Shown: positions 10,962 to 21,357 of the stretch, one piece after another
Layout: each line of letters starts with the position of its first letter
Position numbering within the stretch: position 1 is the stretch's first letter
Source of the DNA: Bryoerythrophyllum caledonicum
Lineage: Eukaryota > Streptophyta > Bryopsida > Pottiales > Pottiaceae
DNA length: 64,000 bases
Reading direction: 5' to 3'
Assembly: GCA_963971425.1 (NCBI GenBank)
Contig: OZ020514.1
Coordinates: forward strand, 20,371,406 to 20,435,405
Notes under the pieces: model-generated
Told to the model about the DNA's origin: nothing
What the model saw: the letters and a program-made list of their open reading frames with translations, nothing else
Database searches by the model: none
Program-made: the position numbers and the translations under genes

Positions 10962-12600
10962 GTTCAAAGACTAGACGGCCTATCGATCCTCACGCAATAT
11001 CCTCTATCGACCCTGAGTCTAGAAGATTGGAAGATCCATTGATCCCTACTCTATCTGAATGTGTAAGATTTTCACATCCTAATACATACGATATTGAATC
11101 GCATGTTGTTGTGATAAATTGTCTTTAGTGAATCAATCATCTTTGGAAAAGCCTTTTGTGCCTAGTGGAACCGATTGTATGTTACATTTGTTGGATGCTC
11201 TTGAGTGTAGGAGATAGGAAGAGTTATCAATTGCACCTATACCAGCATGTGTCTAATTTGCGTATCTTAATACATTCGGTTATGAATCCTCCTGTTGTTG
11301 TCATGAATTGACTTCAGTGAATCAGTCTAGTAGATAGGAAGATCTATCTATCTCCATGTGTTATATTTTCACATCTCAATAGTTTCTATTATTGATTTGC
11401 CTGTTGCTGTCATGATTTATCTTTAATGTCTCGGCCTTTTTTTAAATTGCTTGTTGTGTCTACAGGATCCGACTATATGCTACATTTGTTTCCTACCGAT
11501 TGTTCTCGCATGTACTACTAGCATGTCCCCCTTGATCCACTTTGGAACATCATCAGCCGTTTTGTACAGGATCCATTCACCCTTATTTATCATCAGTTAT
11601 TCTTTCTTCATACTTTCCAGGGATTCACTTCCAAGTTCTAGGTATGGATGGTTACATTGGAAGATCCTCCTATTTGTTTATGCAAGGGCACATGGTACCA
11701 TTTCACACCCATTAATGTTTTCAACGCTTCTTCCATAATGCTCCTTCCTTTCAAAAGAATTTCACCATCTTCGATTTCTTCGATAGATCTCCCCATGCAC
11801 CTTTGTGCCGTATTTTTTGCACATTATCTTGATGACTAAATCTAGACTTTGACCATTCTGGACTTTTTAGAGTCTATATTTGATTAAATATGGCATAGGG
11901 GCGGATTTTAGAATAGAATTGTAGTGCTTATGGTATCTGGAGATCTTCGTTCAGACTCTACTATGGTTCGACATATCCTATTCAATGTTATGTCCGCTGC
12001 CTGTCGGAAAACGTTTGAAACGGATGCATCTCCTTGAGAAATTTTAACATCCAAAAATAGCCAAAAAAACTCATGTATTGTTCCAAGGTTTCTAGTGTAG
12101 TAAGCCAATTTTTAGACAATCTGGTCGTCGTCACCTATCTATTCTTCCTCTCATTCTTCTCGCAATCAAACACAATCCAATTACTTCTCTCTTCTAATTG
12201 ACCGGATTCTACGTCCTCCATTCTTGTTTCCGGTAATTTTTCTGGATCTCGAAGCATAAAACCATAGTGATTTAGCTCTAGTTTTCCTTCATGATATTAG
12301 CTATCGGAGGTGTGGAAATCCGTTCCCATAAGGTTTCGGATGTAACCTTAAAATCTCGTAAATCTAGGTGAAAAATAAGAATAATTAATGAATAGAGCAG
12401 TGCATAAAAGTACAACTAGGTAGAAATAAGAAATAAGGATTCTGTGCTAAAACAAAATTATTAAACGACGTTATCTTCAAGATTTTCCAGTATTGGGACG
12501 TCCGGACAGCCAAAAAATGTCCGGAAGATATCCGGAAGCCAGAAACGTCATCATGAGTTTCGGAAACAACATCACAACTCTAACAAGTAGTTATGGGTGA
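10962..12600. other. 3' flank of copy A and non-coding DNA
   Basis: No credible gene. Weak palindrome relatives such as GATAGGAAGATCTATCTATC (11333-11352) occur in the first 400 bases, as in the 3' flank of copy B. Short open frames at 11451-11839 have no recognisable content and I do not support them. Confidence 0.5.
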
Positions 12601-12817
12601 CCGTACGTTGTGTCTATTATAAACGGGGTCAGAAAAAGGGAAGCTTCATCGTTTGTTATTTTTTGCTTTCTCTCTCTCTCTCTCTCCCTCTCTCGCTTTC
12701 GGATGCCTCCAATATTTGTTTTCTTTCAAGCATCCAAAAGTATTCCATATAGCGAGTGCTTTTATGAGGTCAGTGCGTGCAAGTGTGACCGAAGAGAAGA
12801 AAGGTTGAGATTTATCC
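12601..12817 (+). promoter_or_regulatory. possible leader/promoter of gag-like copy 2
   Basis: A TATA-like TATTATAAA (about 12616) is followed by a (TC)n tract at about 12668-12695 and then, 120 bases later, the ATG of the gag-like gene. The CT tract before the ATG is also present in copies 1 and 3, so it is a conserved leader feature of the family. A promoter role is inference. Confidence 0.35.
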
Positions 12818-15066
12818 ATGGCGGGAGGTAGAGAGCGGGCCGGAAGACCGCTGAAGGTGAAAAAGACAACCGCCAGAGGGCCGCCAATCTTGAGGGTGAC
12901 TCCGGAATACCCTGTGGAGGACAAAGACGTTTAGACCGTGTACCACTACCTGGAGAAGATGGGGTGCGTCGGACTCATGGAGGTGGCGTGGGGCACGAAG
13001 GAGGAAGGTTTGGTGATGGAACTCATCGGAGTGCCCGACAATCAATAGGACAGCAGCCTCCAAGCTCATCCCAAGAGGTGGATAGCGGCGGAGTGGAAGC
13101 ACACCTATGGCTTCCGGAATGAAGAAGTGAAGGTGCTGGAGAGAAACGACGAGTTTGTTGACAGGGAGTTCAACCGTCACGGTGACCCAAAGGACAACTT
13201 CACTACAAGTGACCTCAACAATCCCTAAGCGCAGTGAGTCGTAGGGTTTCTAAACCCGATATTCTATCTGGAGAAACCCAAACAACTCGTGTCTAAGTGG
13301 GCGTGCACTTTTCTAGGCGGCATGCGAGGGAGGATCACCGTCAACTAGGCGTTGCTAATGCACAACCTTGTAAGGAGGTTGATCAAAAGCCTCCACCGGA
13401 TGAAGAAGGCCGGATCGCCGCTTCTATCTTACCTGACCCACCTCTACGTGAAGCAGAAGTTGCTGACACCGGTGGAGCAGGACGGGTATGAAGAACTTTT
13501 GAACATTCAAAAGTATGGGGGACCAAAAATTGACTCAGAAGACAAGTTCAAAGCAACGTAGCCGCCTCCAGTCAAAACTCCTCAAACCCGGAAGCAAAGT
13601 CAGTGAGTGCAACCATGATTGTCTACATAAACGGATATGGGCCCAAAGACAGCGGACGGACGGACGGACATCTAGACAGACGAACATGACTGACAACACC
13701 CTAATTGGACAAATGCCTAGAATATTCCAAAAATATTCTTCAAAACTATAGGAATATTCACAAATATTCTAGAATATATTGGAATATTCTAGAATGTTCT
13801 CTACCGGACGGACAACATCCTCTATCATACAGACAGCCGGACAATCGGACACTACCAGACGGATGGACTCCGGAACAACCATGAGTGCAGCCGGAGGCAG
13901 AACCAGCGGCAGCTCATCCAACCGAGCTGCAGACAACCTCTGCTGATCCGGAGTCCACAGGCTCATCTACACGACCGGAACGAGTACTTGAGGCGAGTCC
14001 CCCGGTACTCAACGGAAGACCTAGGTAGGATATTATAGAGTTGCCTAAGCACATGGCCCGGCGGACCGGGCTGCTAAACTAGTTCATTGCGGATTGCTCG
14101 AAGCTGATGAATGAAATCTTGACCAAGCTTAAAGTGGACAAGTTAACGGATATCCTTCCTCAGTTGAAGGCTCTCTGATACGTGCAAGCTCGGCTGACCA
14201 TATTGGAGGAGCAATAGGCCCCTTTGATCCAAGCGCGTGCAAAGCTTCAACAGAAGTTGGCGATGGTGGAAGCGGCAGTAGCGGAGGCAGAAGCAGCCCG
14301 GAAGGAGGCGGACGACAGAGCCACCGCATTGACTCAAGCATTTGTAGAAGTCAAGGAGGCGCTGAGTTTTCCGCTTGACACTGTCAACCAAAGCCTCCTC
14401 TTCAACGAACGTTTAGAGAAAAATGGGAAGATGAACCGAGGTCAGATCATCCGGTTCCTCATGGATCACAGTCGGAAGATGGAGAAGACTTGGAGCCAGA
14501 TAAAGCTCTTGGTCAACAACGTGGGCAACAATGTGGGGCCAAACTCACCAATCGACCTCGACTCCTCACTAGATGAAGCCGTAACGCCAAGTAGAGCACC
14601 GGGGGCTTCCGGGAAGGGGAAGCAGTAGAAGAAGGAGATTTTGAATACTCCCGATGCGTCGTCTCCAATGAGTTGGAATAACCTCCCTCTGCCTAGTACG
14701 GAGATCCTCAAGTCTTCGAAGGACACGCTTCTGGCAGCGCTCTTCTAAGAGACTCCCCATGTTTTCCGGCTTCCTTCCTTCTCCCTCACCTCCACCCTCC
14801 GGAAGACGACCTCCCCACTGTCTAGGGGTCTGCTCAAGGAGACCCCCAGCGTCAAAGACATGATGAGAACCTCGGCCGGCACGGCAGAGAAGGCAACGCA
14901 GGTTGTGCCATTCACTGACGACCGGGAGCCGACTACTCCAGCTTCCGGAAGCAAGAGCCAAGTACCGGAGCCATCTCTGGAGAAGAAAGAGAAGGCGAGG
15001 GTCGTTGTGGACGAATATCCTAGGCGTAGAAGCACCCGAAAAAAGGTTGCTCAGATGACTCTATAG
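12818..15066 (+). pseudogene. gag-like transposon protein, copy 2 (decayed)
   Basis: It starts at the ATG of MAGGRERAGRPLKVKKT (12818). The conserved core GFLNPIFYLEKPKQLVSKWACTFLGG is readable at about 13240-13320, then the LLSYLTHLYVKQKLLTP segment near 13420, and a heptad-rich, alanine/glutamate-rich segment at 14224-14628 that pairs with LAEAKANASAAALTEVQKALEVPIDVVN in copy 3. The C-terminus ends in RRRSTRKKVAQMTL at 15066. In-frame stops at about 12931, 13048 and 13225 and several frame changes make it non-functional. It also carries a 13620-13880 insertion-like block of GGACGGAC and AATATTC words absent from the other copies. Confidence 0.65.
13640..13885. repeat. GGACGGAC-rich and AATATTC-rich block
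   Basis: Bases 13650-13680 and 13800-13885 are built from GGACGGAC, GACAGAC and GGACAATC words. Between them, 13720-13800 is a cluster of AATATTC and TTCTAGAA self-complementary words. The right half (13800-13882) reappears on the opposite strand at about 53389-53465 with the same word order, so this is part of a dispersed repeat. Confidence 0.6.
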
Positions 15067-15094
15067 ATTAGGTCTAGGCTTGAAATTAGGAATT

Positions 15095-16560
15095 GTTAGT
15101 TACTTAGGTTTCGTAGCGATTAATGTGAGCGCCTAAAAGCGCCACAGTTTTAGTTAGTGATTAGTTAGTGGGAAACGACCCGATTAAATACAAATAGTGG
15201 TTCTTTTGTGGTTGAAAGCACCACGTGGTATCAATTAGGTTTTAGGGGACTAAGGGGACTCTTCATAGCCATAGAGTAGTGTGGAGGGTAAAATTAGAGT
15301 GGTGAGAAGGAAAGTAGATTTGCAAGAAGCAAAAGATTCATAGAAATCCATTAGTGAATTAGAATTAGTATTTTGTTTTAGGTAGTTCAAATTAGTAGTT
15401 TAGTGTTTAATTAGTTCGTGGAAAAGTTAGATGGGAACTTCAAATTGTATGGCACTTGTGTTATAGTGAAATAGAAAAGAAAAAATAAGAAGATAAGGAA
15501 GAAAAGAAGAGAGTAGGTGTAGTCGCAAGCAAAATTAACAATTAAATTAGAAACCACTTGATTTTTGATGTTCTAGAACTCGGATTTGGACTTCTGTATT
15601 AACAATTCTTGGGGTTAAAATGTGTTTTAAACACATTGGTGCTGTTAGTTTTGTCAAAATAGCTTTATTTTAGTAGTTTTAAGTAGGTCCAACTCTATAA
15701 TCGGATTTGGGACTTTGGGTCAATTTGGGCCACTGATCTTAGTTAGGAATTGTTGGTTTCAAGGGTGGAGATGTGGCCGCCAACCTTGAGCCATCCTTGG
15801 TCCACACTTGTGGTGTATAAGAGGCCTTAGGCGGCCACTCTCCCTCTCTTTCTCTCTCGGCGAAGCCATGACAACTTGGTTCCCCATCATAGTTGTTCTC
15901 TATATGCACGGTATTTGTTGCATATCTTGCTAGGTACTTAGAATTTGTACTTGAGTATTTCCGAATAGTTAGATCTTAAAGTCAGCTTCCCATGAACATC
16001 CAGCACGTCTTCATTGCATCAATGACAAAGAAGTTGTCGCCGTTTATGTGAAGGGGGTCTGTTGCCTTGCGATTAGGAAGCACCGACTTTGACCGGCGAT
16101 TTCAAACTCTTTACAGCAAATAAGGAGCTTTGCTTCTGGGAAGTTACAGATCGTGAAGTCTTCTTTCCAAGAAAACCTAGATTGTCTTCACCTGATCATA
16201 AACAAAGAAGTTGTAATTGTTTCAATGACAAGGGATTTGCTGCCTTGAGCGGGGCATACTTACCTTACTTCTTACATTACTTTTACCCTCTATTCAATGT
16301 TTAGTGTGTACTTTGACTTGTACTTTTGACATTGGTCTCTTTATCCTTGAATTTTACTTATTATTTTCATCTTTTACTTCCATATTTACGTTTTACTTTT
16401 ACCTTATTGTGCATGAGTATAATCTATGAACGTAACTACATCCAATGAAATCATCGATTAGGTTTAGAGTTCATCCATTAGGATTAGAATTAGGGTTTAT
16501 TCATTAGAGTTAGGGTTCATCCAATAGGGTTAGGGTTGAATTTGGATGAATTTAAATAGG
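15095..16560. mobile_element. insertion of unknown class splitting gag-like element copy 2
   Basis: In copy 3 the gag-like stop is followed within ~80 bases by a block reading CGATGGGCCCCCAAGTGCACCC. In copy 2 the equivalent block (CGATGGGGCTCAAG, near 16583) lies 1.5 kb beyond the stop, so this stretch is inserted. It has no ORF that I recognise. A TATA-like GTATAAGAGG and a CT tract at 15816-15860 give it the look of an LTR or a non-autonomous element. Ends are approximate because I could not find a target duplication. Confidence 0.45.
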
Positions 16561-16575
16561 GTGAATTTAGATTCA
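16440..16575 (+). repeat. degenerate TTAGGG/TTTAGGG-like repeats
   Basis: Words such as TTAGGTTTAG, TTAGGGTTTA, TTAGGGTTCATCC and TAGGGTTAGGGTT recur with ATTC/ATCC interruptions. This is short and degenerate compared with the tract at 38495-38960. Confidence 0.5.
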
Positions 16576-17430
16576 TAGTTCACGATGGGGCTCAAGATTG
16601 CACTCGGCTACCAACCTTAGGCTAAGGAATTCCAGAAACTACCTTACCAGTAGAAACAAAAAATCCGGATGTGAGATCCAAAAATTTCGGATCTAAGATC
16701 AGATTTCCGGATTCTTCTTTTAGGGATAAGACATTTTGCTACTAGGATAAGATTTTCTGGATTTTGCACCGATAAGATAGACTTAAATTTAGGAAAACTT
16801 AGTTAGTACTTAATAGATGAGGTTTAGGAATCTTATCATCTTGTTTCTCTCGCTGAGAACATTTTCAATCTATTACTATGTAGTTTGTCTCAAACTTGTG
16901 GTGATTATGTGTTTTCTTGTGAGGAACGAATCCATTGTGGTTAGGGATGGTGATCTAGTTCTCTTGTGGTGAGTGTTAGAGTGTTTGTATTTGAAATAAC
17001 CGGTTGAGACTTGCATTGGAAGGACGCCCAGAAGAGCTGAAGAAGAGATGAGGGAGAGCCCTGCTATTCTTTAGGGTCCGGAGGTAGCCAAGAGGGCAAG
17101 AGACGTATTGCAGAAGTGTGCCTGGTGGTCTCTAGGGCACGGAATATCCGTGTGAACCCAAATTCCGGTTAAGGCCGGAATCTTCCTCTACAATAGGAAA
17201 AAAGCCTAATGTATATGTCTAGAAGGAGATCCGCTTACAAACTCTAAGGCTGACTCAGTAGAACCACCATAATACAAACCGGAATGTCGTTATAGTCCAG
17301 ATTCACCTCTGCGTCACCGCTTCTGACTCGCATCCGGATGTTGTGAGAGCGTGAATCCAACAGCAACAATTTTCCACTCGTTAGTGGGATAGAGAGAGTG
17401 GGTGTCTAGCAACTTTAAATCACAAAACAG
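16576..17430 (+). mobile_element. 3' non-coding part of gag-like element copy 2
   Basis: It matches the 3' non-coding regions of copies 3 and 4 in order: CGATGGGGCTCAAG, the CTTAGTTAGTACTTA segment near 16798, the GTGTGCCTGGTGGTCTCTAGG segment near 17117, ATAGGAAAAAAGCC, CCGGAATGTCGTTATAGTCC, and GCATCCGGATGTTGTGAGAG. Similarity fades after about 17430. No ORF is present. Confidence 0.7.
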
Positions 17431-17559
17431 TGTGTAAGTCGCCCTTCAGCTCTTCCTTCCTTGCCACATATTTCATCCACTACGGATAAAAGCTGCCCAT
17501 TTCCTCAATTTTTGGCTTTTAGGCAGCGGATTGCAATCATTCCACACTAAAATTAAATG

Positions 17560-18800
17560 CAACTGTGGTTGACGTGGACATCCTCTGTTTTCAATGACGT
17601 CACAGTCTGACGTGGTCACGTTTCTTTTGACGTCACAAAAAACGTGCATGTCTACGGTGACATCAACGCGTTTTGTTTTTAACAGGAACACGTTTGATGC
17701 AACGTCAAACTAAATTTGAGGAACTGTAGCAATTTTTTGACTAACGTGTGACATCACAGACGTCCCTCCACAGCATCTACACTTTACTTTTGGAAGTGTG
17801 GGTGAGAGCAAATTGAACTTAGGTGATAGAAGTGGGAGGTGGATTGCGGCGAAGCTCACTTCAACGCTAAGAGGAGGGAGATTAGGAGAACAACAAGGAG
17901 TAGAAAGAGGCAACTTGAAGGTGATGGAGCAAAGCAACGGCGGCTATGGCCGTGGCTATGGCGACGGCTATGGCGGCAACTATGGCGGGAGCCATGGAGC
18001 GGTGACGACGGAGCTAACTGGGAGCAAGGAAGGTGACCTACGGTAGATCAAGACGGCAAGGGGAGAGCTCAAAGGGAAGAAGAACGATGGCAGGGGGAGT
18101 TTTGGCCATAGCCGGCTAACCCTAGCCATAGCTGACCTCAGCCATGGCCAGGAAACCCTAGCCATAGCCAAGTTTAGTATTCACCACCGTGGAGAGGTGC
18201 TGCAGCAACAACGCCGGTACGTCCTCCACTTACTTAGAACTCGTGAAACGCGTCGTGAGGTCTTCGCATCGAACTGCAGGTGCGTGGTTCTAACACGAAC
18301 TTGCGCGAAGCTCCACCTCGCAATCATCTTTGTGCCGAATTCCTCCTCGTGGCGCAAGTCGTGCCAAGCTACAAACTGCAGCTCTCCCATCCACACAGTG
18401 CCGAACTCCAGCTCTGTAGATCTTCTTGAGCGCCAAAGGTGTGACCTAGGTCGTCGCACACCCATGACGTAGTCTGAAGAACAATTTTTAGGCACCCTAA
18501 ATCCTTCCCGAATGCCCAAGCTCGTTCATCAATTTCCCCAGCAAGTGCCAAATCACACATTAGGGTTTTGATCATATTTAGAAACATGTTTAGAAAAATG
18601 TCCAAAAGAACATGATAGATGTTCAAGTGAACATGATCTCCAGCATGAAAAAGGTCATTGACAACATACAGGCAGAATGCGCCAACGTCAGGATTGATGT
18701 CATGAGCAACACGAGCATGTCAAAACGAACGTCAAAACTAACAGCCTTGTATGGACGAAAAATGCTCTAAAAGCATGACGTCAGCTGACGTGGGTTGTCC
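17560..18800. repeat. cluster of TGACGTCA / ACGTCA words
   Basis: Perfect TGACGTCA octamers lie at 17595-17602, 17628-17635 and 18776-18783. There are many half-sites (TGACGTGG, AACGTCA, TGACATCA) between 17560-17780 and 18640-18800. TGACGTCA is the classic bZIP/CRE-type ACGT-core site. The clustering could be regulatory or just an amplified short word; no adjacent gene tells which. Confidence 0.5.
17937..18175. repeat. GGCTATGG-type repeats in inverted halves
   Basis: About 17937-17993 repeats GGCTATGGC with small changes. About 18102-18172 repeats the complement, CCATAGCC and AGCCATGG. The two halves could pair as a hairpin with a ~110-base loop. Short frames across it read Gly/Tyr-rich or Trp-rich, which is a product of the repeat and not a gene. 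Confidence 0.7.
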
Positions 18801-19830
18801 ATGCCACAATTCTTCGGGTCCAAGTTAGCAATTTTTAAAATTCCACGTCACTGCCGGCTCAAAATGGAGTTGGATGAAAAAATCCTGCGTGGCACTGCCT
18901 AAAGGAAAACATAGCTGATGTGGACATGGGCCCCCCCCACATGGAGCCCTTTCCCACACATTTCAAGCAACGTTCAGTTGGATGTCTAGAGGTTGACAAC
19001 CATGTTACGACAAATTTTTTGATGTTTTTGGCTTGCTCATCTTGACGGATTTTAGGTGACATCAACATTGACGCAGCAGCATGTTACTTTTGACGTTCAA
19101 GCATGTTTTTCACCGTGTTACAAAAAACACGGGTTTCTTATAGTGAAAGCTAACCCATGGAGTTGTAGCCTTAAAAATCCACACTCTCCAAAACACCCAA
19201 GAATCACTTTTATTCCAAGTTCCTCGTCCCGGGATGGTCTAACGCCTAATGTTAAATAGTTTGTCTCTACCTGTAAGTCAAAAGTTATCTCCTATTGAAT
19301 TACTTAAGTTTATGCACTTGTTTTTAGGGAATTAAGCCTTAATATGCATGACACTTAGCATTCCATTCTTAAGGTAATAGTTCCAAGGATTTAAGTGCTT
19401 AGGTAGAGCCTTGCTCTTTTAAAGAGCCTTGCTCTTTAATTAACTATGAATGTGCAAATTAGTTAGTTTCTTAGACTTTTGCCATCTTCGGCTCATGGAT
19501 ACTGTCAATTGCATTCATTATTTGTTCCTTAATTAAATCCATTAGAATTCACGAATTTACCTCGTGCAATTTGCTCCACTTCTCACGTACGTCCAATCGG
19601 CTTACGTATTCATCCCAAGTGTTAGACTCAAACACCACACAAGTTAGATTAAGCCTCTAAATAATTCTACTCTAAGACATGACTTTAGTCTAACCTATCT
19701 ATTAGTCCTTAACACTTAAATGCAAAAAGAGTTATGTCAGATTTAAGTAAATCTGGACTTTTGAAAGTCTAGATTGGTCAAAGTCCAGATTTATTCAAGG
19801 AAAATCTAACAAAACATGGTATAGAGGTGC
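18200..19830. other. non-coding stretch, no gene seen
   Basis: No ORF of credible length or content. Mostly AT-rich with scattered ACGTC words up to 19100. A short direct repeat (AGAGCCTTGCTCTTT twice) is at about 19406-19437. Confidence 0.5.
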
Positions 19831-20612
19831 TTCGTAAGATCCTATGATCTAACAAAGATGGTCAATAAATTTTGAAAGTTAGAAACTTCACAAGAGACAC
19901 AATTGATAAATTGTAGGAATCTGTGATGTAGTAAGTGACCTTGCAAGGATAGGAGAATCATAGTAGAAGTGACCTTGCATCACATGATAGGAAGATCCTA
20001 CCTTCACCATTTATTACTAGTAGTAGTAGAAGTTAGAAGAATAACGTATTTATTGCATCTAAAGTGGAAAACAAACGTAGCATGTAAGCAGTTCCAATAG
20101 AAACATAAGTATTTGAGGAGGGGTAATACATTATAAAGAAATTATGACATCGCCTAGGTTTATGTATAAAAGTTATCAAACATGTGAGCATCCTACATAG
20201 GTAGCTAGAAGAAGCAGGACCGTAGGATCCTGCTATCTCGCTCGAAGAGTTTTAAGAAAATTACCAGATAATAGTACTGCTTAAATTGCATCAAATGGCA
20301 GGGAAGTAACGTAGCATACTAGCAGTTAACGGTAGGATCAAAAGTATGTGAAGGGAGGTCATATATTGTCGACAATTAATGACAACGCTAAATTGAATGC
20401 AATATAATTAAAATAGATGTAAACATTTATCATAGACAGCAAGGAGCAGCATGATCGTAGGATCCTACTATCTCGTTGGAAGAGTTCAAGAGAAAGACAA
20501 GCGATGAAAAAACTGTGCTATTTTGCTAGAAAACTTCTTCGACATCATAAGTTGTATTGTCGAAAGTCATAGCTCAATTTCGAGGAGGTCAAGGTCGCAA
20601 GATCCTACGATA
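19831..20612. repeat. 20-bp palindromes in the 3' flank of DUF7869-type copy B
   Basis: Members of the GATCGTARGATCYTACGATC family lie at 19831-19850, 19986-20005, 20218-20237, 20453-20472 (GATCGTAGGATCCTACTATC) and 20593-20612. All lie downstream of the copy B stop when read on the minus strand. Confidence 0.8.
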
Positions 20613-20634
20613 TTGCTGGAGAATCCTAATACCA

Positions 20635-21079
20635 TCAAGGGTCCGCCACGTTTGCAGCTTCAAGGTTAGCCAATGCTGCAGTTCGGTCCCTCTTTGGAAT
20701 CGTTCGAGTCTTAGGGTTCGTTCTACGTGACGCGGAGGCAAATATGACGGCATTAACATGAACTTGAAGTGGACGTTGTTTTTTCGGAACCCACGTTGCT
20801 GCCCAACAATCCTCATACTTCTTCTTGTGGTTTTTGAATTGATTTCTTGGCTCCCAGAATTGGATAATGAACTTCCCGTATTCCACATGCCCTCTTTCAC
20901 AATTGACTGTTGAACATGCTCTTCCTAATCAGACATGATATATTTTGGGATTGGAAGGACGGTGTAGGATCCATGATCCCGCTCCGACATCTCGCCATGG
21001 ATTCAAGGCGTCCTTTGGTCTCTCTTTCCTTGGGCCACAATAAAGTTCAGGTTCGTCATCTTCAGGTGTGACATCTCTA
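20635..21079 (-). pseudogene. DUF7869-type protein, copy B, C-terminal part
   Basis: Reading down from 21079, this continues the copy B protein after the retrotransposon. It runs through a segment matching copy A (CCTGAAGATGACGAACCTG against CTTGAAGATGAGGAGCCTA) and then FIIQFWEPRNQFKNHKKKYEDCW...RTIPKRDRTAALANLEAANVADP and a stop at about 20635. Copy A ends with the same ANxADP. One in-frame stop lies in the segment around 20932. Joined to 33986-37183 it gives a full-length family member, but the joining is broken by 12.9 kb of inserted DNA. Confidence 0.8.
21067..21079. repeat. target-site duplication, left copy
   Basis: TGTGACATCTCTA is repeated exactly at 33973-33985. The uninserted paralogue (copy A, about 10518-10535 on the opposite orientation) has a single, slightly diverged version of this sequence. 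Confidence 0.9.
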
Positions 21080-21120
21080 AAGAAAGAAAGAAGAACGCCG
21101 GTTCCCGAAGGGGACCGGCG
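21080..21120 (-). other. 3' hairpin and tail of the retrotransposon
   Basis: 21096-21120 is a near-perfect inverted repeat: arms CGCCGGT and ACCGGCG, one C-A mismatch, then three more C-G pairs closing a 3-base loop. It is followed, on the minus strand, by a 16-base TTC/TTTC tail (21095-21080) that ends exactly at the target duplication. In several LINE clades a 3' stem-loop is recognised by the reverse transcriptase for target-primed reverse transcription; that role here is inference. There is no poly(A) tail. Confidence 0.8.
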
Positions 21121-21357
21121 TGAATAAAGTGTCTGTTCGTTCCACTACTAAGACCATGCCCACTGGACAAGGAATTAGTAAACTGGAACTACTTCCCTCT
21201 CTCGAGGGTAGACACTATGTAACAAGTAGCCAAGGAACCACAAACCAACCCACGAGCCACTAACTAATCAACAAGGCAACTAACCAGCCACAAATCAAGC
21301 AATTCATCAAGAAACCTCAAAACCAACTAGTCATGAAAAATCGAGGCGGGGAGAAAT

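Noticed and set aside
11451-11839. Short ORFs downstream of DUF7869-type copy A
   Set aside because: No homology between copies, no domain, and no matching frame in copy B's 3' flank.
13720-13800. Heat-shock elements (TTCTAGAA words)
   Set aside because: The words are part of an AATATTC repeat block inside a decayed transposon gene, with no downstream gene to regulate.
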